Part shown: piece by piece, positions 48,463 through 64,000 of the stretch | Layout of the letters: each line of letters starts with the position of its first letter | Numbering within the stretch: the first letter of the stretch is position 1 | NCBI RefSeq assembly: GCF_000143415.4 | Contig: NW_003314327.1 | Coordinates: 253,735 to 317,734, forward strand | Length of the DNA stretch: 64,000 bases | Source: Selaginella moellendorffii | Lineage: Eukaryota > Streptophyta > Lycopodiopsida > Selaginellales > Selaginellaceae | Direction: 5' to 3' | Translations under genes and position numbers: made by a program | Notes under the pieces: model-generated | The model's input: the letters and a program-made list of their open reading frames with translations, nothing else | Database searches by the model: none | What the model was told of the DNA's origin: nothing

Positions 48463-51400
48463 ATGGAGGAAGGAGGCGATGGCGGCGACGCCATGGCCAG
48501 CGGCAAGGGATTGAAGACTGGATGCGGCCTCTTCGCCCAGCAATTCAAGGCGCTCATGCTCAAGAATCTCAAGGTCTCGATGCGCAACAAGAGGGCTTTC
48601 TTCCTCCAGGTGGCCTCCTCTTTCGGCTTCATCTTCTTGCTCTTCGTCGTCGATCAGGCAGCTATGGCGAGCCGCCGCAGCGATGCCTACTACAGGGACG
48701 TGGTCGCAGCGAACCCTAAGCTTGTGGCTGCTATCCCGGCTTGCGAGAGCAGCGCCTTCATCCGGCCGCCGTGCTACGATTTCTTGTGGAGCGACAGTAG
48801 TAATCCGGATTTCGCAGCCATCGTGGAGAAGATCATGGCAAACAATCCAGGACGACCGATCCCTTCGCACAAGGTGATTCATTCTTTTGCTTTAAGTTTT
48901 TTTGCCTTGTGATATCGAATTTTTCTTTGGTAAGTTTTTCAGGTGAGAGGCTTTGGATCATCCAGCGAAGTGGATTCGTGGTTGCTATCAAACCCAATGG
49001 CGTGCAGTGGGGCATTGCATCTCGAGCAAAGCTCCGCAGGTGTGATCTCCTATGGCTTGCAATTTAACTCCACTCCCAGCGGTGTTTTGTTGCGTGGGAA
49101 GCATGAGAACGCACCCTTTAACTTCCAGCTGCCTTTGCAAGCGGCTGTGGAGAGGGAGATTACTCGCTTTCTAACTGGTACGCTCGAAACTAATACCATC
49201 AATTGCTTAGTACCATGCTTTCGTTTATGCAGGCAAGGATATCGAGTGGAATGTATGGTTTTCCGAGTATCCCCACCCCGATCTTGGAAGGTTTTCCAGT
49301 GTTGGAAGCTTTGGTCCTACTTTTTTATTCGCCTCTACTATGTTTTCAGTGGTGATTCTCATCAGCAAAATTGTTTACGAGAAAGAACTTAAGCTCAGGC
49401 AGGTACGATTCTAAGAAATGGTCAAGCAGAAGTTTCTGACGCTTACACTTAGCAGGCCATGTCGACGATGGGCCTGTTTGATTCCGTTTACTGGTTAACT
49501 TGGCTTACTTGGGAGGTTATGCTGGCTTTGAGCTCTTCGGCCTTTCTAATTATTTCAGGGATGATTTTCCGGCTGAACTTTTTCTTGAATAATAGTTTGC
49601 TCATACTGTTTCTTATATTTTTCTTGTTTCAGTTCAACATGGTAAGTTTCAATGATTTGTCTCTTTCGTTTTAACAAAGTACTGGCAACAGATTGGATTC
49701 GCATTTCTGTTCTCGACTTTTGTTACTAAGCTAGAAACTTCAAACTCCATGGGCTTTTGTATTTTTATTTTCGGGAGCTTGACTCAGGTATGCACAAGTC
49801 TCTCTCTTTGCTGTTTGCTAAGTTCTTCTTTCCATTTAGCTGGTGACAACGATGGGCTTCCCTTACGACCCCCGTTATCCCTCTTATATCAAAACGCTGT
49901 GGTCATTCTTTCCTCCAAACGTATTTGCCATTGGACTCATGTATCTTGGAGAGGGAACTGCAACTAAAAGAGACCGAGGTCTTCTTTGGAAAGATGTTTC
50001 ATCATGTCCTCCATTTCACGTGGACTGTAATATTGTGATGGTAAGCTTGCAATGTTGTCCGCTCTCTAATGTGTTTGATACTGCCAGGCGGAGGTTTTCG
50101 TGTGGCTCTTTGGAACATTTTTTATCTGGTTCTTTCTCGCAATTTACTTCGACAACGTGTTGCCTGACGCAAATGGCCTTCGAAAGTCCTTATATTACTT
50201 TGTGCGGCCATCCTACTGGGCTGGGAGATCTCGCTGCAAAAGAGGTACGCGTGCATCTTCCAGTAGCAAGTAGTAAATGTGCAATCTGAACAGCTGAAAG
50301 AGATGGAACCGTGGATCCGAACGTGGCTGTACAGCTGAGAAACCTCACGAAAGTATTTCCTGGTGTAAGATCAAGAGGACACTGGAAGAAATCACCTCCT
50401 TTTCATGCACTCCAAGTAAGTTATGGCTGTTCATTCTTTTCTGGTTGCCAAATCGTGACAATATTCAGGGGGTAAGCTTGGACATCGAGAAGGAGAAAGT
50501 GTTTTGTTTGCTTGGTCATAATGGAGCTGGCAAGACGACAATCATCAACATCCTCACGGGCATTCTTCCTCTAACTTCAGGGGATGGTAATGCTCTTCGA
50601 ACCAGCTGTAATCCATTCAAAGCGTGAAACAGTCGCTCTTTGGCAGCTCTGGTCTATGGAATGTCAGTTACGAACGGTATGGCTCAAATTCGACATAGCA
50701 TGGGAGTTTGTCCACAGGTAAGTCAGCAATGTATATTTCAAAAGCTCACCGAAATTCCACTCGTTCTCAAATCAGTTTAATATTCTCTGGGACGCGCTTA
50801 CTGCGATTGAGCATCTACAAATTTTTGCCAGCATCAAAGGAATGCAGCCATCAAGAAGAAAAACGGTCAGCTCATCTCCGTAACTTTCTTTTCATTGTTT
50901 TGAGTTAGTTCTATGATACAGGAGTGTAAACGACTCTTGCTCAGTTCTGATCTGTTGGAATCATCTCGGGGGAGGGTCAGCGCCTACAGTGAAGGGATGA
51001 AAAGGCGGCTGAGCGTAGCAATAGCTCTTATTGGTGACCCGAAAATAGTCTTCCTCGACGAACCAGTACGTAATGCAATGAACGTAAGTTCTATGTATAT
51101 AATCCTCTTCCTTTTTGTCAGACAACAGGCATGGATCCAATTTCACGGAGGAAGGTATGGGAGATCATTGAGAAGTTAAAAACAGATCGAGCGATTGTCT
51201 TAACTACTCATTCCATGGAAGAAGCAGACAACTTGGGTGATAGTATTGCCATCGTAGCAAATGGCACACTTCGGTGTGTCGGTTCCTCGATTCAGCTGAA
51301 ACAGCAGTTTGGAGAAGGCTACATCGTCACTTGCAGCGTTAAAAGCACGGATAACAAAGCCGCGGTCAAGGATTTCTTTAAGCTTGTAAGTTTCAAAACA

Positions 51401-51723
51401 CTTCTGCGTTTAAGTTGTAATTCCTGTACATTTCTTCTGTGCAGTACATGGACGTTGTAGCGAAGGAAGAGACCAGGTCTTACATGTCGTTCATTCTTCC
51501 GCGCCGAGATGAAAATCTACTTGCGGTAAGACCCAAGCATGCATGTACACAATCTAATATTTGTGACATGTTTCTCTGGAAGGTTTTCTTTGAGTTGCTT
51601 CAGAAGAAGCAAGAAGAGCTTGGCATTTTAGACATCCAACTCAGCCTCTCAACATTGGAGGAAGTTTTCTTAAACATACTGGAAGGAACAGGACAATCAT
51701 GCAATTCAGAGCTTAAAGACTAA
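48463..51723 (+). CDS. ABCA2: ABCA2-like half-size ABC transporter
   Basis: Fifteen exons (first 48463-48873, last 51583-51723) encode 828 residues in one frame. The N-terminus [20 protein letters not shown] and [14 protein letters not shown] matches plant ABCA2 (ABC2 homologue, ATH1), a different branch from copies 1 and 2. A six-helix membrane domain is followed by one ATP-binding domain: [18 protein letters not shown], Walker A GHNGAGKT (542-549), Q-loop [12 protein letters not shown], signature YSEGMKRR (642-644), Walker B IVFLDEP (661-667) and [13 protein letters not shown]. The C-terminal [12 protein letters not shown] block is typical. Walker A has His for Pro and the signature Glu for Gly. 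It is probably a membrane lipid transporter; the substrate is unknown. Confidence 0.92.
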
Positions 51724-58200
<6,477 letters not shown>

Positions 58201-58222
58201 TTTGATTTGACTACTTAATATT

Positions 58223-58537
58223 TTGAATACTTTTACAGCTGTAGATACTATTCCTTCATTCAAAAGATTTTTTAGGGTTCTTGAGAAGATGGGAAGCAAG
58301 GAAAATACAAGATCTGTGAGTAAGAGTTGTAGTGCAAAAGAATGTGAGAATGTTAATTTTGTTTCACTACCACAATCTCCATATTACACTCTTGGTCCTT
58401 ATTACCCATTTGGGAATGTGGAGACCACTATCACGATTGATAAAAATGCTCTTGTTACTTCTGAAACAACAGTCCAGAGCAAGAGAAATGAAGAAATGAA
58501 CAGCACAACGGAAAGCACCAAGAAATCTACTCCATAA
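58223..58537 (+). CDS. Unrecognised ORF, 104 residues
   Basis: The ORF starts in the AT-rich block and ends in a Ser/Thr/Lys-rich tail (MNSTTESTKKSTP). A central YYTLGPYYPFGN segment is distinctive but matches nothing I know. It could be an exon of a larger gene: a splice acceptor-like TTACAG precedes the segment AVDTIPSFKRFF. No function can be assigned. Confidence 0.25.
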   Translation: MNTFTAVDTIPSFKRFFRVLEKMGSKENTRSVSKSCSAKECENVNFVSLPQSPYYTLGPYYPFGNVETTITIDKNALVTSETTVQSKRNEEMNSTTESTKKSTP

Positions 58538-59150
58538 AACTTTCCATGACATTTATAATTTACATATTAATTCATATTAAAAACTCTATTGCTTGCCTAT
58601 ATCGCAATCCTCTCATATGATAAGACCAAGGTATATTTTGCAGTGAATCCTCATTAAAAGTTTTTGGGAATTGTTTGTAAATAATGATAAAAGAAATCAA
58701 AATCTTTCAAAAAACTCAAAAGTAATATCACATCAAAGAATCAACTTTATCTACATTTCCAAGACTAAAAGGCAATCTCACATAAGAGAATAGTAGCGTG
58801 CCAATGTGCTCTACCACTATAATGTGGTCTATATTTCCTTGCAATTTATTTCCCTAGACATTTGGCATGTGTAGAAAAGAATATATGTGTAGCAAAGTAG
58901 AATTCATCATAATGATAGAGCATGTGTATACACGATAATCTAAAATTCTAGAAGCTCTTATGTTTACAAGAAAGTTATGATTATGAAGCCCCATTTCCAA
59001 GACTGACATTTAAAAAATCTGAGTATTGTCAGTGTCATAATAAATAAACCTCATTCCCAAGACTAAAACTTAGTATATAAACTATCTAGAAAAGTTATAG
59101 TCATTGTAGGTTTTTTGTTCTCCTTAAGCTCCTTAGAAGTTTATATTTAA

Positions 59151-59696
59151 ATGGCTCAAAGGAGACCCATTGTTAATCGTACTTGGCCCCCCAGCATTTC
59201 ATATCAATCTCTACCTCCATCCCCAAGTTCTACCAACATTCCACCGTCACCTCCACATAACAATCCTTTTTCTGCTGAGGGCTCTAGTGAAGTTGAATTA
59301 GAGCTCTCTATATGTGAAATTCCGGATCTTGTTACTAGAGAGGGATTGCATTTAGCGCTTCAAGAGCAATGCCACATGTTTTTGCAAGATCTTGCTCCTG
59401 ACATGGCAGGACTACTTGAAAGCATAGAACGCTATTACATTTGGTGTCCAATATACTACTTTTTCTTGGACAAGACAAATGGCTCTATGGGTTTACAAAC
59501 TTTTCTTGAGCACTATATGAATTGCCCAACGGCAGGTTTGGAAAATGTGCACGTGTGGATGTATAATAGATTCAAGAATGAGTTACAGACACATACCCAC
59601 TATTGCTTCATGGTGAGGAACAACATCCCCTTGGGAAACACTGCATTGGCTAGTGCAAAATATGGGGTTTTTAGACCACCCTATAGTGGAATGTAA
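59151..59696 (+). CDS. Unrecognised ORF, 181 residues, proline/serine-rich N-terminus
   Basis: A continuous frame begins MAQRRPIVNRTWPPSISYQS, is rich in Pro and Ser to about residue 45, then becomes helical with many aromatic residues (ERYYIWCPIYYFFLDK, HVWMYNRFKNELQTHTHYCF). It ends with a stop at 59694. Codon choice and composition look coding. It lies 0.5 kb from, and convergent with, the ParB/methyltransferase-like gene and may belong to the same accessory unit. No family is recognised. Confidence 0.4.
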   Translation: MAQRRPIVNRTWPPSISYQSLPPSPSSTNIPPSPPHNNPFSAEGSSEVELELSICEIPDLVTREGLHLALQEQCHMFLQDLAPDMAGLLESIERYYIWCPIYYFFLDKTNGSMGLQTFLEHYMNCPTAGLENVHVWMYNRFKNELQTHTHYCFMVRNNIPLGNTALASAKYGVFRPPYSGM

Positions 59697-59909
59697 GATT
59701 TAGAATTACTTTACTATACTATAGTATTGTCACTATTAAAAGAAAAAATATAATAAAATGATATTAGTTGTAGGTAACATACCTTGTTCTAGAAGGTGTT
59801 ATCATATCATATACAATTGTTTACAAAATGTTGAAGGAAGAGATGGCAACACACAAACGCTACAAAGTGATAGTGATAGGTGAGAATGATAATCTATAAT
59901 TATGGTATC

Positions 59910-59975
59910 TGACACTGACACTGACATCTGACAATTTTACTGACATCTGACACTTTCACTGACATCTAACATATA
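59910..59975. repeat. Short tandem repeat CTGACATCTGACA
   Basis: Four to five imperfect copies of a CTGACA(TCTGACA) word follow each other. Confidence 0.7.
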
Positions 59976-60007
59976 ACAAGCTTTCCATTTTATGTAAGGA
60001 TGCAATT

Positions 60008-60150
60008 AACTTTCATCATCAACATAATGATTTCTTTTATACTTCCTCCTATATTGGTATTGTGGGGAAGATTCACCTTGCATGTGTTGAGCCATGGCTT
60101 CTACATAGTCAGGGAGACTTCCAAAGCCTCCAATTCTAGAAACTCCAGGT
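60008..60150 (-). other. Possible extra 3' exon of the ParB/methyltransferase-like gene
   Basis: After a possible acceptor near 60140 the minus strand is open as SPGVSRIGGFGSLPDYVEAM and continues to a basic, Tyr-rich tail (RRKYKRNHYVDDES) before a stop at about 60012. It looks coding, but its phase does not fit the donor-like AG|GTAAAT at the end of the preceding exon. Confidence 0.3.
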
Positions 60151-63100
60151 GACTATGATCTATAAAATAGAATGAAATATATATTGAAATTTTAATAAAC
60201 ATAATTTACCTCCTTGAAGTTGAAGGCAACTCATGAAATCCTCTGAGCCGGCGTTTGAAGAAATGATGTTCTTCAATAGCAAACACCGACCTACCAGAGT
60301 CACGTGCTGCCTCCACCATAGAACCGCTACCTACTGTGCAATCAATCACAATACCATCTGGTGGGCAATATAGCTCAAGCAAGACTTGCATTGTTGATGG
60401 AGTTCGGAATCGGTACCCTAGAAACGTGTTGCAGATTTGCTCATCCACAAGGTTGGGTATGATGTTAGTGGAACTGTCGTACCCAGGCAAAACACGTGCT
60501 GCACGTTCGCTATCACGAAACCCATCATGTGTGTTTCTGCAGAAGGCATGATAAGTCCACACCATAACCTGGAAAATAAAAATGTTTAGAAATTAGATAA
60601 AATATAAAATACATACTCACCTTTTCAGGCTTCCCTTGGACGCCCCTCGTATCAACGCCAATAGGATCCATGATGCACCCGGAAGAGAATGACTTGAAAT
60701 GAACTTCTGCTGCACACGTCATAAGCTCATACATCCAGTTGGGGTCGTTCGGTAGGATGAAGACGACATGGCCAGCTTCGAGCATAAGTACTTCGGACAA
60801 TAGGAATGCATCGCGCAAGTGGTCAGGTGTGAGAAAGTTCTAATCCTCAACTTTCCCATCGATATCTGAAAGACCATCTGGAAAGTGGAAGAGAATGAAG
60901 TCCGCAACTGGGAGCATGGGCCTTTGTATCTTTCGGCACCAATGGTTGAACTGGCGGCGTATATCCATGTTGATGTCGTTTTCCGTGAAAGATGTCAATA
61001 ATCTACTATAAGAGCCAATGAAGATACCCACATTGCCTCGTTGTGTTATTGGGGACACAAGATGGACCTATAAAAGAGCTATGCCGTCATATGGCGTGTT
61101 ATCGATGAGAGTTCCTCCAACTCCTCTTCATAAGCATCTCATCGAGCTAGAATGAAATTACTACTAACAGCCATTGCTGCAAAAAACATGTATTACCACC
61201 TTTAGTTTGTAAAATTCACTTTTGCTTACCTCGAGGTCGACGTGATATTCTGTGAACCACTTGATCATCGTTATTTACTGGTAGAACTTGATCCGGATCT
61301 TGGTTGTTTGATGGTTGAATTGGAGCTTGTTCCTGACTGTCTGGTGGTGGAACACGAACTTGATCTGGAGCTTCCTCATCCTCGTCTCCATCATCACTTG
61401 CATTGCCATCATTGCTAGCATTGATAATTTCCTTGCGATCTAGTGTAAAGGTCTCCTTCCCTAGGAGCTCCAACTCCCAAGGGCATTCTATCTTCCGTGC
61501 CTTCGGAACTCTTGCAAACATTGTTGGATACATTCCTCCATCTCTTACACCCTTTGCAACAAGTCGAGTGCAAACTGGTGCTTCAAATGGCATGCCTCTA
61601 TATCGAAGATACCTGTAAACAATATATATTAAAAAACAGTCTTAGAAATCATATTATACCTATAAGCTGCATGTCGCATGAAATAAGGTTGACCATGTTG
61701 GCAATCATAAGTTGTTGTGCTTGTAGACTTCTCTGGCAGCCACCCCTCTTCGATCCCTTCCAATGACGTGTTGATGTAGGTGTCGAAAGACATGAATGTG
61801 CCATCTGGATCATCACCAATGTGTGGTGCCAAGAACTTCTCACCTTCACTTATAATTTGCGTGATATAGACAGCCCTTCTCATCATGTTCTCAAATAGTT
61901 CTGGCAGTCCTTTTTCTCTGTTCATCAAGCAGACATTGAGGAACTCTAGAGTCTCTATCTGTTGCTTATATGGAAGCTTCGATTTTGCGATATTGTAAAT
62001 CATGTCATCTGGAGTTTTGTTCACTGCAAAAGTAACATATGCATAATTAAGAAAAATGAAGTGTGATAAAAAACTTACATTCATGAGAAGAAATTTCAGC
62101 TATAGTCTCTAGCCACTCCTTCGGCCTGTGATTGTCTGCAATGCATACTAGTTTCTTCAACTTTGAGGACTTTGCATGCTGAATTTTGTGCTCAATTTGT
62201 ACAAACTTAGTTGAGAGCTCTTCCCGACTCTTCTCCGGATATGCAAGTTCGTAAGCATCTTGCTTGATCTTCACCAAAGGCTAAAAACCAAAACAATTAA
62301 AAGAGGCTTTTAAGACATACTTTACAGCACACAGCGAGCATAAAATTGATTGGGTTGTTGAACCAAGTTGTACCGTCATTTCGAGTGCGTGAGTGCCAAA
62401 CAAGTGTTGCGAGATCATCACCATAATGTTGGCAGATGTCATCCTCACTCAAGTCTGCCAAAAATCGAAATTGCTCGATGTCATGGACAAGATTTTGTTT
62501 TTGAACAGCGAATTGCCCAAGCCTACATTTAAACACAACAAAACAAGTTAAAGTGGAGTTAGAGGTAAAATTATAAAACTTACGCATTGATTTTTTGGCA
62601 GGCCAAGATAAGTCTGTTGACATCCAAAGGTCCCCTCGCGTAGACATGGCCGATTGGAACGTTGATATGGTAGACGGGATCATCGCGAAAATGATTGTCG
62701 ATACACTTCATCCAAGCTCCATATCGGTGGTTACCGTCAATAATTTGGAACATTGTCCCCGCAAGCTATCGAGTCTCAGGATGTCTGATAAGCATGTCAT
62801 CAAATTCTAAGGACTTCCTCCTCCAAATAGAATCCCAGCTATTCACAATCTCGGGTGTGACAGTAATGATCTCTGTTGTTCCTGGCTTGCAAAAAGAGAC
62901 TAGAAACATACCGATATTTGTTGCAAGGCCATTCTGTTTGAACAAGCTGTATATATCCGGGTTGACATACTTGGATGCTGTGCGGACAAGATTCGTCTGC
63001 TGCAAACGGCAAAAGGGGATTTTTCTGATCAAGTCACAAGGGCCTGGCCACTTGAGCGCCTCAAGTGTTTGGTGAACTGCTTTTTCCCTTGTCCACATAA

Positions 63101-63214
63101 CAGTCTCTTGGAAGCGCTTGTCCACCACGTTGTCAGGAAGGTCTGCAACTCTTTCAGCTCCAGGCTGTTCCTCAGGTTCCCTATCGTGAACACCACTAGA
63201 TTGCCCAATTTCAG

Positions 63215-63450
63215 GGATTTGCGTTGGTGGTGGTGGCGGGGGCAGAGGCAATAGTGGCAGTGGTGGTGGCAATGGTGGTGGTGGCGGTGGCGGCAGGGGC
63301 AGAGGCAATAGTGGTAGTGGTGGTGGCAATGGTGGTGGTGGCGGTGGCGATGGAGGTGGTGGAGGTGGTGATGGAGGTGGTGGAGGTGGCGATGGCGGTG
63401 GTGGAGGTGGTGATGGTGGAGGTGATGGTGGTGGAGGTGGTGAATCTCTA
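63215..63450. repeat. GGT/GGC-rich coding minisatellite (Ser-Pro repeat)
   Basis: On the minus strand it encodes SPPPPPSPPPP-type repeats; on the plus strand it reads as GGTGGTGG. A 30-40 bp unit containing GGGGCAGAGGCAATAGTGG occurs twice (63240 and 63297). Confidence 0.85.
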
Positions 63451-63669
63451 ACTAAATGTGTCTCTGTTGTGCCAATGGACATGTCGATTGTGATGTCGTC
63501 GTCAGTGCCAAATTGAACTTCTCGTGTCTTCTTGGCTCCAACAACCTTTTTATGTGTTACAATTTTCCTTTTCTGCAAGAGAAAAAGTTTTGTTAGTCAA
63601 ACTAAATAAAGATAATGAGAAATTCAAATAGTCAAAGAGAAAAAAAAAATCAAGTGGGCCTAGACTCCA

Positions 63670-63747
63670 CCTCGGGCACTTTGGCTACCCAGGGGGCCGA
63701 GGTTATTCAAATAACCTCGGCCCCTCCGACCCCTAAAGTGCCCGAGG
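63670..63747. repeat. GC-rich foldback element in intron 1
   Basis: Nested inverted repeats: outer arms CCTCGGGCACTTT (63670-63682) and AAAGTGCCCGAGG (63735-63747), inner arms GGGGCCGAGGTTAT (63693-63706) and ATAACCTCGGCCCC (63711-63724) with a TCAA loop. A second related GC-rich patch follows (63760-63838). Confidence 0.85.
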
Positions 63748-64000
63748 TCGAGGTTATGCGAACCACCTCAGGCACTTCAGTGGCCCGGCAGGGCAAAACT
63801 GCCCGAGGTGGCCGGCCCGAGCTTGATCTCGGCCAGCAAAGAAGCAATCAAGGAAAAAAAAGGGAAGCAATGGAATGGAAGCAATGGACTCAAAAAATGG
63901 AAGTGGAAGCAATCAAATCGAAACTCACCCTTGGTGGCATCTTTCCTCCCTTGATTTCTTGATCGTGCTAGATTTCTTGTGCGCTCAATCTCTCCCGCTC

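Larger units (their letters stand above)
60206..63940 (-). pseudogene. ParB-like / DNA methyltransferase-like multi-exon gene with in-frame stops
   Basis: Exons, in order: 63940-63929 (MPPR), 63572-62584, 62522-62321, 62280-62079, 62023-61660, 61612-61230, an unclear exon from 61176, one ending 60621, and 60568-60206; phases close wherever checked. The protein begins basic (KRKIVTHKKVVGAKKTRE), has a long Ser-Pro repeat, then a ParB/sulfiredoxin-like block QIIDGNHRYGAWMKC. Its C-terminus resembles the S-adenosylmethionine site of beta-class N6/N4 DNA methyltransferases: ELYCPPDGIVIDCTVGSGSM followed by GRSVFAIEEHHF. The expected DPPY motif is replaced by FHFPDG. TAG stops interrupt the frame at 62766-62768 and 60840-60842, each where Trp would fit, and more lie near 61060-61170. 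Such fusions are known from bacteria and phages; here it is intron-bearing. Confidence 0.6.

Noticed and set aside
63224-63451. Plus-strand Val/Ala-rich ORF
   Set aside because: It is the antisense of the Ser-Pro repeat of the minus-strand gene.

Overview
The window looks like nuclear DNA of a land plant, most likely a lycophyte close to Selaginella moellendorffii. This is an inference from gene content and style. It carries plant-specific genes (HY5, BLISTER, SP1, plant-type O-fucosyltransferase, organellar TrpRS, ABCA half transporters). Its introns are very short (about 50-65 bp, GT-AG, one probable GC-AG). Genes are densely packed in the GC-richer parts and separated by AT-rich, repeat-filled gaps. 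All gene models below were spliced by eye from reading frame, phase and splice sites; exon phases close in every gene called intact.

Layout. 1-12.7 kb is gene-dense: 3' part of an SP1-type RING E3 ligase (+), a U-box/ARM E3 (+), a HY5 bZIP (-), an O-fucosyltransferase (-), BLISTER (+) and CDC20 (-), with receptor-kinase and GH95 fucosidase debris between the last two. 12.7-22.7 kb is a rearranged accessory zone: copies of an F-box-associated kelch-like gene, two copies of an unrecognised gene (one intact, one broken), a copia remnant, an inverted scrap of an ABCA gene and a stray copy of the formate dehydrogenase upstream region. 22.8-24.3 kb is mitochondrial formate dehydrogenase. 24.5-35.1 kb is a tandem ABCA array: intact, broken, broken, intact. 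35.2-42.0 kb holds sugar-transporter and HECT remnants around about 5 kb of AT-rich diverged repeats. 42.1-51.7 kb is gene-dense again: GDSL esterase (-), organellar TrpRS (-), MAF1 (-), a 2-oxoglutarate dioxygenase (-) and an ABCA2-like transporter (+). 51.7-58 kb is AT-rich and gene-poor. 58-64 kb is accessory: two unrecognised ORFs and a multi-exon minus-strand gene with a proline-rich N-terminus, a ParB-like motif and a C-terminal DNA-methyltransferase-like domain, interrupted by in-frame stops.

Together. The conserved genes cover light signalling (HY5), ubiquitin-dependent regulation (SP1, U-box protein, CDC20), chromatin and endomembrane functions (BLISTER, O-fucosyltransferase), RNA polymerase III control (MAF1), organellar translation (TrpRS), formate oxidation (FDH) and lipid-type ABC transport (three intact ABCA genes). 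They look like separately regulated plant genes, not a functional cluster. The most unusual items are the ParB/methyltransferase-like gene and a type II tRNA-like hairpin set, with a T7 run behind it, inside an intron of MAF1, itself a repressor of RNA polymerase III.
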